7,150 bases of DNA from Bacteroidales bacterium (GTDB lineage: Bacteria; Bacteroidota; Bacteroidia; Bacteroidales; Bacteroidaceae), in the NCBI GenBank assembly GCA_004558535.1, contig SFCP01000088.1:1-7150 (forward strand). Reading direction: 5' to 3'. Position 1 is the first letter of the stretch, and each line of letters starts with the position of its first letter. Below the pieces are notes generated by a model. The model did not search any database and was not told the origin of the DNA. It saw only the letters and a program-made list of their open reading frames with translations. Below are positions 1-5,237 of the stretch, one piece after another. A program made the translations under genes and the position numbers.

Positions 1-3
1 GTG

Positions 4-77
4 TGGACCAGCTAGGGCTTGAACCTAGGACCTCCAGATTATGAGTCTGTTGCTCTAACCAACTGAGCTACAAGTCC
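4..77 (-). tRNA. tRNA with anticodon CAT (elongator Met, or Ile2)
   Basis: A complete cloverleaf folds on the minus strand. The acceptor 5' arm is GGACTTG (77 to 71) and the 3' arm is CTGGTCC (11 to 5). The D arm is GCTC/GAGC, the anticodon loop is CTCATAA (anticodon CAT), and the T arm is CTAGG-TTCAAGC-CCTAG. The discriminator is A (position 4) and the next bases are CAC, so CCA is not encoded. There is one T-T mismatch in the acceptor stem (sixth pair) and an A-G mismatch at the top of the anticodon stem. The first acceptor pair is G-C, which argues against initiator tRNA. CAT can also mark the lysidine-modified Ile2 tRNA, and I cannot settle Met versus Ile2 by eye. Confidence 0.93.
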
Positions 78-104
78 AGAAAAAGGGAATGCCTTTTCGT
101 TCTG

Positions 105-135
105 CAAAAGTACGAGTTTTTTTCTTTTCCGCAAA
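105..135 (-). promoter_or_regulatory. Bacteroides-type promoter of the CAT tRNA
   Basis: Read on the minus strand, TTTG (135 to 132) is followed by 19 bases and then TACTTTTG (112 to 105). This fits the Bacteroidota sigma-ABfr consensus TTTG-N19-21-TAnnTTTG. Transcription would start near 98-99, about 20 bases before the tRNA 5' end at 77. The -33 box lies inside the palindrome at 130-144. The match is seen in the sequence; activity is inferred. Confidence 0.75.
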
Positions 136-144
136 GGCTTTGCG
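130..144. repeat. Short palindrome over the tRNA -33 box
   Basis: CGCAAAG (130-136) and CTTTGCG (138-144) form a perfect 7-bp inverted repeat around one central base. It is flanked by a T-rich run (117-128) and an A-rich run (145-154) that could lengthen the stem imperfectly. The T and A runs lie within the stem arms, so neither strand shows a hairpin followed by a U-tract. It is therefore not a typical intrinsic terminator. It covers the -33 box of the tRNA promoter and could be an operator, a structural element, or a dispersed intergenic repeat. Confidence 0.6.
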
Positions 145-170
145 AAAAAAAGAAGCCGGCAGTGCAGAAT

Positions 171-308
171 GCGAGGGAGTTGTATGGCAATGTGAGGGAG
201 TTGCAAGGCAATGCGAGGGAGTTGCGAGGCAATGCGAGGGAGTTGCATGGCAATGCGAGGGAGTTGCATGGCAATGCGAGGGGGTTGCGAGGCAATGCGA
301 GGGAGTTG
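171..308. repeat. 21-bp minisatellite, 6.6 copies
   Basis: Six full units begin at 171, 192, 213, 234, 255 and 276, followed by a 12-base partial unit at 297-308. Each unit starts GCGAGGGAGTTG (GTGAGG in copy 2, GGGGTTG in copy 6), continues with three variable bases and ends with GGCAAT. The variable bases read TAT, CAA, CGA, CAT, CAT and CGA. Because 21 is a multiple of three and the unit contains no stop codon, reading frames stay open through it on both strands, encoding heptapeptide repeats such as QLPRIAM on the minus strand. There is no good start context or recognisable protein around it, so I treat it as noncoding. It lies between the DUF3256-like gene and the tRNA promoter. There are no spacers, so it is not a CRISPR array. 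Confidence 0.95.
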
Positions 309-368
309 GCGGATGGGAAAGGGGTGGCGGGTGGGGGGATGCTTCTTGAGGGCGAAGCCGGGGCCGTA

Positions 369-788
369 TTAGCGGATTCTTTCCTCCTGCTTGCTCCAGT
401 TTTCGTCGAAGATGATTTCGCGGATGTAGGTGCCGGGCGAAAGGAAGTAGGTGTGTGTGCAGACGTATCTTTTTGTGCCTTCCGGCGTGAAGCGGATGCT
501 TAGTTCCCACTGCGAGGCGGGAGTCAGTTGCAGGCTGATGAGGGTATCGTTCTTCTGGAGCAGTCGTGTTGTGCCTCCCATGCGGTTTTCTGCCTGTCCC
601 TCCATGCCGGCATTGGCGTAGTCCACCAAGTCCAGTCGGGCGTCGCGGTCCAGCAGCGGCAGGATTTCTGCGGGTGTATAGACGAAGACGGAGTCTATGT
701 TTTTACCAGTCATCGGCAGGGTGCACAGGATGAAGGCGAATAGGGCCATCGTGCGAAGAATCGTTGCTTTCCGAGGGATCTTGTGCAT
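369..788 (-). CDS. Small exported protein resembling DUF3256
   Basis: This 139-residue protein starts with a signal-peptide-like segment: a basic stretch (HKIPRK...R), then a hydrophobic core, MALFAFILCTLPM. It is probably exported to the periplasm. The mature part (IDSVFVYTPAEILPLLDRDARLDLVDY, then a run ending in QLTPASQWEL and YVCTHTYFLSPGTYIREIIFDENW) resembles the Bacteroidales DUF3256 family as I remember it, including the 'rmp..ilp.L....R.dlvDy' pattern near the start. The family has no known function. I chose the ATG at 788 over the upstream one at 878, because the longer form would run through the rpsT terminator and put 30 proline-rich residues ahead of the signal peptide. The protein seems short at its C-terminus compared with the roughly 200 residues I recall for relatives. 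No consensus promoter is visible upstream, so it may depend on read-through from rpsT or a weak promoter. The family call is moderate; the gene itself is likely. Confidence 0.7.
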   Translation of the reverse strand: MHKIPRKATILRTMALFAFILCTLPMTGKNIDSVFVYTPAEILPLLDRDARLDLVDYANAGMEGQAENRMGGTTRLLQKNDTLISLQLTPASQWELSIRFTPEGTKRYVCTHTYFLSPGTYIREIIFDENWSKQEERIR

Positions 789-833
789 GTGTAAGTGTGG
801 GGAAGGTGTTGAGGGTAAGGGTGATAACTTCCG

Positions 834-865
834 AAGAACAAAAAAGTCGGGAGGAAATCCCGACT
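834..865 (-). terminator. Intrinsic terminator of the tRNA-Glu/rpsT unit
   Basis: On the minus strand AGTCGGGA (865 to 858) pairs perfectly with TCCCGACT (852 to 845) around a five-base loop (TTTCC). A run of T follows, then GTTCTT. This is a classical rho-independent terminator. It begins 22 bases after the rpsT stop codon and insulates the unit from the DUF3256-like gene downstream. Confidence 0.93.
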
Positions 866-887
866 CATTGTCCACCATATCTTAGCA

Positions 888-1142
888 TTATGCCAAACTG
901 TTCACGTGGAGCTGCAAGCTCGACTTGATGTTGGCTGCTTTGTTCTTATGGATAGTGTTGTTCTTGGCGAGCTTGTCCAGCATCTTCTGCACTTTCGGCA
1001 AAAGTTCCACTGCAGCTGCCTTGTCAGTTGTAGCGCGAAGCTTGCGAACTGCGTTACGCATGGTTTTTGCGTAGTATCTGTTGTGCAGTCTGCGAGCCGC
1101 CGTCTGACGAATTCTCTTAACAGATGATTTGTGGTTGGCCAT
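888..1142 (-). CDS. rpsT: Small ribosomal subunit protein S20
   Basis: The 84-residue basic protein is S20, a primary 16S rRNA-binding protein that helps assemble the 30S body. It starts MANHKSSVKRIRQTAARRLHNRYYAK and continues with lysine- and arginine-rich helices, including NTIHKNKAANIKSSL near the end. This is the usual S20 pattern and length (about 84-90 residues). The ATG at 1142 is the natural start. The preceding bases are A-rich (AACAACAAAGAA), as expected in Bacteroidota, where Shine-Dalgarno sequences are rarely used. The gene begins only 22 bases after the 3' discriminator of tRNA-Glu, and no promoter fits between them, so the two are probably co-transcribed from the promoter at 1279-1310 and separated by tRNA processing. 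The strong terminator at 834-865 ends the unit. Very confident. Confidence 0.98.
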   Translation of the reverse strand: MANHKSSVKRIRQTAARRLHNRYYAKTMRNAVRKLRATTDKAAAVELLPKVQKMLDKLAKNNTIHKNKAANIKSSLQLHVNSLA

Positions 1143-1164
1143 TTCTTTGTTGTTATTTTTGTGG

Positions 1165-1236
1165 TAGTCCCTAGCGGAATCGAACCGCTCTTTAGAGAAT
1201 GAAAATCTCTCGTCCTAACCGATAGACGAAGGGACC
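1165..1236 (-). tRNA. tRNA-Glu (TTC)
   Basis: A full cloverleaf folds on the minus strand. The acceptor arm is GGTCCCT/AGGGACT (first pair G-T). The anticodon stem is AGAGA/TCTCT around the loop TTTTCAT, giving anticodon TTC for glutamate. The T arm is GAGCGGTTCGATTCCGC-like, with a standard TTCGATT loop. The discriminator A at 1165 is followed by CCA (1164 to 1162), so a CCA-like end is encoded here, unlike the CAT tRNA at 4-77. It is the first gene of the unit that continues into rpsT. Confidence 0.96.
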
Positions 1237-1278
1237 ATGTTTCGCTCTCTTATCCCTTTCGGGGCTTGATTGCGAGTG

Positions 1279-1310
1279 CAAAAGTACGGCTTTCCTGTGA
1301 AACTGCCAAA
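1279..1310 (-). promoter_or_regulatory. Bacteroides-type promoter of tRNA-Glu/rpsT
   Basis: On the minus strand TTTG (1310 to 1307) is followed by 20 bases and TACTTTTG (1286 to 1279), a full match to TTTG-N19-21-TAnnTTTG. The expected start near 1272 lies about 36 bases upstream of the tRNA-Glu 5' end. The -7 core and its flanks (TGCAAAAGTACG on the plus strand) match those of the other tRNA promoter at 104-114. This suggests strong, growth-linked expression of both stable-RNA units. Confidence 0.8.
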
Positions 1311-1354
1311 TTATCCGGCAAATATTTTCTGAAAACTGCATTTTTTTTATTTCT

Positions 1355-1388
1355 GTTGCCTGCTTTCAGTGTGAAAGGCTTATTTTTG
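1355..1388 (+). promoter_or_regulatory. Possible recO promoter
   Basis: TATTTTTG at 1381-1388 matches the -7 box TAnnTTTG on the plus strand. A weak -33 candidate, GTTG, sits at 1355-1358 with a spacing of 22 bases, slightly long. A start near 1395 would leave a leader of about 80 bases before recO. The recO and tRNA-Glu promoters would then be divergent, about 45 bases apart. Confidence 0.45.
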
Positions 1389-1475
1389 CGAGGGTTTTAG
1401 GGGTCTTGCCGGGAGCGCTGCTTGCCTTGTCCTTGAGCCTCCAGACCTGTAATTTTTCTTTTCTTCCAGTCTGTT

Positions 1476-2201
1476 ATGTTGCAACAGTCCCGCGGAATTG
1501 TTCTCCATACGCTGCGCTATGGCGATGAGGCCCTGATAGCCCATATCCTCACCGAGGCTTCGGGTTGTCAGTCGTTCATGGTGCGTATGAGCCACAGCCG
1601 TCGCAAGCCGTCGCCACACGTATTGATGCAGCCCCTTGCGTTGCTTGACTTGTCGTGGGAGGAGAAGGCGCGCGCTTCCATCCATCGGCCCAAGTCGGTC
1701 GCAGTCGGCACGCCTCTCGTTTCCATTCCGTTTGATCCGCACAAGACGAGCATTGCTCTCTTCTTGTCCGAATTTCTACATCATGCCCTGCGCGCCGAGC
1801 CCTCCTCGCCCGGTTTGTTTGACTACTTGTACCATTCTGTGCTGTGGTTGGATGCGGCCCGTTCCGACTTTGCCAATTTTCATTTGGTCTTTTTGTTGCG
1901 TCTGACGCGTTTCCTCGGATTGTTTCCCGAGGTAGATGCGGCAACGGTCGGGGGATATTTTGATTTGGAGGCTTGTACGTTTACCGCCAAGCCACCGCTT
2001 CATGGGCATTTCCTGGAACCGCAGGACACAGCCCGCCTGCCCCTGTTGCTGCGGATGCGCTACGAGACGATGCACCTCTTCCGCCTCAGTGGCCGCGAGC
2101 GCAATCGGTTTTTGCAGCTGCTCAATGATTATTACCGTTTGCATTGTCCCGGTTTTCCCGAACTGAAATCACTGGCGGTCCTGCGCGAGGTTTTTGCGTA
2201 G
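1476..2201 (+). CDS. recO: DNA repair protein RecO
   Basis: RecO works in RecF-pathway recombinational repair. It binds single-stranded DNA and SSB and, with RecR, helps load RecA at gaps. The 241-residue protein opens with MLQQSRGIVLHTLRYGDEALIAHILTE, the conserved RecO start of an N-terminal OB fold (about residues 1-80). The rest is helical, with the typical 'L..L..E.L..aL' and 'LL.l.RfLGlfP' features (HLVFLLRLTRFLGLFPEVDA near residue 145) and an 'RxxLL..Y..H.PGF.ElkSLxVLxEVF' ending. Length is normal (about 230-250). The zinc-binding cysteine set seen in some RecO proteins is absent: the few cysteines are scattered. The ATG at 1476 is fixed by the family start motif. It has no co-directional neighbour, being divergent from tRNA-Glu/rpsT and convergent with the M16 peptidase gene. 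Confidence 0.93.
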   Translation: MLQQSRGIVLHTLRYGDEALIAHILTEASGCQSFMVRMSHSRRKPSPHVLMQPLALLDLSWEEKARASIHRPKSVAVGTPLVSIPFDPHKTSIALFLSEFLHHALRAEPSSPGLFDYLYHSVLWLDAARSDFANFHLVFLLRLTRFLGLFPEVDAATVGGYFDLEACTFTAKPPLHGHFLEPQDTARLPLLLRMRYETMHLFRLSGRERNRFLQLLNDYYRLHCPGFPELKSLAVLREVFA

Positions 2202-2219
2202 GTCGTGTCCGCTTTCTTT

Positions 2220-2240
2220 TACGCGCGCGCATGTACGTAT
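2220..2240. other. Alternating purine-pyrimidine tract (Z-DNA candidate)
   Basis: From 2220 to 2240 every base alternates between pyrimidine and purine: T, then four ACGC/GCGC-type steps, then ATGTACGTAT. The core contains CGCGCGCGC. Such tracts can adopt left-handed Z-DNA under negative supercoiling. It starts 19 bases after the recO stop codon, in the convergent gap. The pattern is visible; any structural role is inference. Confidence 0.6.
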
Positions 2241-2245
2241 TTTAT

Positions 2246-2313
2246 ACCCCGAAAAAATCTGCCAACTCTACACCGTGATGTCTATGTGTATGGTTTGCAG
2301 ATTTTTTCGGGGT
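2246..2313. repeat. Perfect 17-bp inverted repeat, 34-base loop
   Basis: The arms ACCCCGAAAAAATCTGC (2246-2262) and GCAGATTTTTTCGGGGT (2297-2313) are exact reverse complements. The loop can add a weaker inner stem: AAC (2264-2266) with GTT (2293-2295), then TACAC (2269-2273) with GTGTA (2285-2289). TATA flanks the outer arms, with two extra bases on the right. It sits between the convergent recO and M16 genes and could act as a two-way terminator, although neither side has the usual U-tract just outside the stem. It could also be a dispersed palindromic repeat or a small RNA. Confidence 0.85.
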
Positions 2314-2469
2314 GTATAGTTGCGGTTGTAAACCCTACACCAACTCTCCACCAACCCTTCACGCCTGCCTACCGCCTGTTGGCTTGTTCTCCTGTGCCGG
2401 CTGGGAGCGGCGAGGTCGTATTTAGGGGCGCTTGTGGAGTGGTGGTTTTCCCGATGAAACGGGCGAATT

Positions 2470-3747
2470 TTAGCGAGAGGCAGGTGTGCGGTAGGCCAGT
2501 AGCGTGAGGCGTTCGGGGCGGAAGATTTCGGCGGCTGCGCACTGCACTTCCTCGGCAGTGAGGGCTTGGATGCGTTCCGCGAGGGTTGCCGGGTCGCGCC
2601 GAAGTCCGTAGCGGGCGTAAGCTTTGCCCATGGTGATGGCGTGGCTCTCGTGTTGTTCCTGTGCGATACCTATCTGGCCAATCAGTTGCTGCTTGGCGGC
2701 GGCCAGCTGTCGCGGACTGAGCGGACTTTCCGCGCATCGCTGCAGTTCGCGCCGCACCATGCGTACGCAGCGGGATACATCGTGGGCATCGCAGCCGAAG
2801 TAGACGGACCACACACCCACGTCGACGTACGCGGAGTAGTTGGATTCCACCGTATAGACCAGTCCGGCCCGTTCGCGCAGCAGCATGTTCAGCCGTGCAT
2901 TCATTCCCGGGCCGCCCAGCAGGTTGCTGAGCAGCATCATCGCGTAGCGGCGCGGATGGCAACCGCCGTAGGCCGTGCATCCCAGCAGGACATGCGCCTG
3001 GTGGGTGCCTTTGTCGCGGAATATCTCGCGTCCGGCGGGCGCTTCGGGCAGCAGGTCTGGTTTCTCGGGAAGCCTGAAAATCCCCGTTTCATCGCAATTT
3101 TCAGTGATTGGCTCGGGCTTTAGTCCAAACATTCCCTGCAGCCAGCCGACCAGTCGTCTGAAGTCCGTCCGTCCATAGGCATAGAATACGGCATTGTCCG
3201 GCCGGTAGTGGCGTGCCGTGAAGCGCAGGGCGTCATCGGTGGTATAGGAGCGCAGACGCTGGGCGTCGCCCAGGATGTCGCGTCCCAGGTCAGCGCCCGG
3301 AAAGAGGATTTCTTCGAATTCATCGAAGATTATTTCGCCCGGACTGTCCTTATAACTGTCGATTTCATCGCAGATTACCTCTACTTCCCGGTCGATTTCG
3401 GCCTGTGGGTAGGTACTGTGGAAGACGATGTCGGTCAGCAGGTCGACGGCGCGGCGGAAGTCCGGCTGCAGCACGGTGGCGCAGTAGACTGTCTCCTGTT
3501 TGTTGGTGAAGGCGTTCAGTTCGCCGCCCACGCGCTCCAGCCCGTTGGAAATCTGCCAGGCGCGGCGGTGTTTCGTCCCCTTAAAGGTCATGTGTTCGAT
3601 GAAGTGTGCCATGCCCGACTCGGCGGCAGCTTCGTGGCGGGTACCCACGCCCATCACGTAGCCGCAGTACATCACCTCGCTGTCGCGTTCCTCGTGGATA
3701 ATGCGCAGACCGTTGCTCAGTCGACAGGTATGGAAGGTGGGTTTCAT
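2470..3747 (-). CDS. M16 family zinc metallopeptidase (insulinase/processing-peptidase type)
   Basis: A 425-residue protein with the inverted zinc motif of M16 enzymes, HFIEH (H48, E51, H52). The third ligand is E128 in VEVICDEIDSYKDSP, 75 residues after H52, as the family requires. The catalytic N-terminal domain covers about 1-220. The second half (about 240-425) carries the GPGMNARLNMLLRERAGLVYTV segment, with R291 and Y298 matching the conserved R/Y substrate-contact pair. All key residues are present, so it should be an active peptidase cleaving small proteins or peptides; the substrate is unknown. No signal peptide is visible, suggesting a cytoplasmic site unless export is atypical. The start MKPTFHTCRLSNGLRII fits relatives ('l.NGl.vi.e'). 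The frame stays open upstream to 4107, but that part is antisense-free shadow inside the flippase gene. The ATG overlaps the flippase stop codon by four bases (ATGA), indicating translational coupling. Confidence 0.95.
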   Translation of the reverse strand: MKPTFHTCRLSNGLRIIHEERDSEVMYCGYVMGVGTRHEAAAESGMAHFIEHMTFKGTKHRRAWQISNGLERVGGELNAFTNKQETVYCATVLQPDFRRAVDLLTDIVFHSTYPQAEIDREVEVICDEIDSYKDSPGEIIFDEFEEILFPGADLGRDILGDAQRLRSYTTDDALRFTARHYRPDNAVFYAYGRTDFRRLVGWLQGMFGLKPEPITENCDETGIFRLPEKPDLLPEAPAGREIFRDKGTHQAHVLLGCTAYGGCHPRRYAMMLLSNLLGGPGMNARLNMLLRERAGLVYTVESNYSAYVDVGVWSVYFGCDAHDVSRCVRMVRRELQRCAESPLSPRQLAAAKQQLIGQIGIAQEQHESHAITMGKAYARYGLRRDPATLAERIQALTAEEVQCAAAEIFRPERLTLLAYRTPASR

Positions 3748-5168
3748 CGGCGGAATAGTTTTTCGTGGTATAGGATATGGCCCGCGAAAGCCAGCAGGCA
3801 GGCCGTGTTGATGCTTAGCCGCAGCCACTGTGGCCATTCCCGCGGCGTGTAGGTCATGATGGCGAAGAAAAGGGCCGCCAGCAGTACGTAGACGGCGATT
3901 GCCCCGAGGGGATAGCGCACGGGGTAGTAGTGCTGTCCTACGAAATAGCTCAGCAGTGTGGCTGTGCCGTAGCCCGCCACGCCCGCCCAGGCGCAGGCCA
4001 TGTAGCCGTAGCGGGGTATCAGCAGCACATTGACGGCAATGAGAACGAGGCAGCCGGCACCGGAGAACCAGGCGCCCCAAATAGTCCGGTCGATGAGCTT
4101 GTACCAAAAGGACAAGTTGAAATAGATGCCCATCAGGATTTCAGCAGCCATGACAATCGGCACCACGCGGAGTCCTTGGCGATAACCGGGCGAGATGATG
4201 TATTGCAGGATGTCCATGTAGGCCGTCACGGCAAGGAAGGCCAGCAGCGTGAAGATAATGAAGAACTTCATGGCGCGGGCGTAGGTCTCGCGGTTGTCGC
4301 CGTCCTTTTGTTTGCCGAATACAAAGGGCTCGTACGCATAGCGGAAGGCCTGTGTGATCATGGCCATAATCATGGCAATCTTGACGCAGGCGCCGTAGAT
4401 GCCCAGTTGTGCATGCGGCGACTGGCCGTCCAAGGGCTGTGCCACGTGCGGAAAGATGATTTTGTCGGCGGTCTGGTTCAGGATGCCTGCAATGCCGAGC
4501 ACCAGGATGGGCCAGGCGTAGGACAGCATGCGGCGTAGCAGGGCGCGGTCCAGCCGCCAGGCAAAACCCGTCAGCTCGCGGCGGAAACCCAGTGTGACCA
4601 CTGCCGTACAAGCCAGGTTGATGGCGAAGATGTACAGCACATCGTGGCCGCCGAGTCCGAGGAAATAGAGCAGGTTCAGTCCGATGTTGAGCGTGATGAA
4701 GAGCAGTTTCAGCGCGGCAAACTTCAGCGGCCGCCGGCGATAGCGCAGGTAGGCAAAGGGGATGCACTGGAATGCATCGATAGCCACGCAGGCCGCCATC
4801 AGGGCGATGTATTCGGGGTGTGCCGCGTAGCCCATCACGGCGGCGAGGGGGTGCAGTCCGAGCAGGACGGCGGCCACGAAAATCAGCCCCACGCTGCCCA
4901 CCGCTATGAGTGTGGTGGAATACACGCGCAGGGGATCCTCCTCGCTTTTGTTGATGAAGCGGAAAAACGCCGTCTCCATGCCGAATGTCAGCAGCACGAG
5001 CAGCAGTGCCACATAGCTGTAAATTTCCGTCACAACGCCATAACCGCCCGATTCCACCGCAAGTTTTGCCGTATAGAGCGGTACCAACAGGTAGTTTAGA
5101 AAGCGTCCCACGATGCTACTCAGACCGTAGATTATCGTGTCCTTCATCAGGGATTTCAGTGAAGCCAT
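3744..5168 (-). CDS. Oligosaccharide flippase, MOP superfamily (Wzx/MurJ-like)
   Basis: The 474-residue, strongly hydrophobic protein has about 12-14 membrane segments and opens with MASLKSLMKDTIIYGLSSIVGRFLNYLLVPLYTAKL, the typical start of Bacteroidota polysaccharide-synthesis flippases (Polysacc_synt type). GGYGVVTEIYSYVALLLVLLTFGMETAFFRF follows, matching the early MOP/MVF fold. Such proteins move lipid-linked sugar units across the inner membrane for capsule, O-antigen, glycoprotein or peptidoglycan assembly; the substrate cannot be told from sequence. Length fits the family (about 430-500). No glycosyltransferases are nearby, so it is outside an obvious capsule cluster and may have a housekeeping role. 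It lies 69 bases after the SpmA/SpmB-like gene, with no consensus promoter in the gap, and its stop codon overlaps the M16 start. MATE-type drug export is a less likely alternative. Confidence 0.9.
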   Translation of the reverse strand: MASLKSLMKDTIIYGLSSIVGRFLNYLLVPLYTAKLAVESGGYGVVTEIYSYVALLLVLLTFGMETAFFRFINKSEEDPLRVYSTTLIAVGSVGLIFVAAVLLGLHPLAAVMGYAAHPEYIALMAACVAIDAFQCIPFAYLRYRRRPLKFAALKLLFITLNIGLNLLYFLGLGGHDVLYIFAINLACTAVVTLGFRRELTGFAWRLDRALLRRMLSYAWPILVLGIAGILNQTADKIIFPHVAQPLDGQSPHAQLGIYGACVKIAMIMAMITQAFRYAYEPFVFGKQKDGDNRETYARAMKFFIIFTLLAFLAVTAYMDILQYIISPGYRQGLRVVPIVMAAEILMGIYFNLSFWYKLIDRTIWGAWFSGAGCLVLIAVNVLLIPRYGYMACAWAGVAGYGTATLLSYFVGQHYYPVRYPLGAIAVYVLLAALFFAIMTYTPREWPQWLRLSINTACLLAFAGHILYHEKLFRR

Positions 5169-5237
5169 CCGTGTAGTATTTTATAAGGAGTGGGGACTTT
5201 GGCAGACCGCTTGGTCAAATCCGCTTCCCCCACCGGT

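Larger units (their letters stand above)
2202..2469. other. Convergent intergenic region recO/M16
   Basis: No supported gene. Besides the alternating tract and the 17-bp inverted repeat, it holds two near copies of the 13-mer CCAACTCTMCACC (2262-2274 and 2340-2352), one inside the hairpin. A short CCCG/CGGG hairpin (about 2450-2463) lies just beyond the M16 stop codon and is too short to call a terminator. The open plus-strand frame from 2205 has no recognisable product and runs through the hairpin. Confidence 0.7.

Noticed and set aside
117..154. Intrinsic terminator at the CGCAAAG palindrome
   Set aside because: The T and A runs fall within the stem arms, not after the hairpin on either strand, and the site overlaps a good tRNA promoter.
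171..308. CRISPR array
   Set aside because: The units are contiguous with no unique spacers, and no cas genes are present.
89..503. Open frames through the 21-bp repeat as a repeat protein
   Set aside because: The frames are open on both strands only because the period is seven stop-free codons. The frames outside the repeat are antisense to the DUF3256-like gene or unrelated.
789..878. Upstream start (878) for the DUF3256-like gene
   Set aside because: It would run through the rpsT terminator and place 30 residues before a clear signal peptide.
2246..2313. Invertible promoter bounded by inverted repeats
   Set aside because: The 34-base loop is too short for the invertible promoters known in Bacteroides, holds no promoter match, and no recombinase gene is in the window.
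2566..3852. Plus-strand open frames (2566-3123, 3208-3852) opposite the M16 gene
   Set aside because: They are antisense to a gene with intact catalytic motifs and show no recognisable domain or start signal.
3748..4107. N-terminal extension of the M16 peptidase to 4107
   Set aside because: The extension lies out of frame inside the flippase gene and has Arg/His-rich shadow composition. The M16 fold starts naturally at the ATG at 3747.
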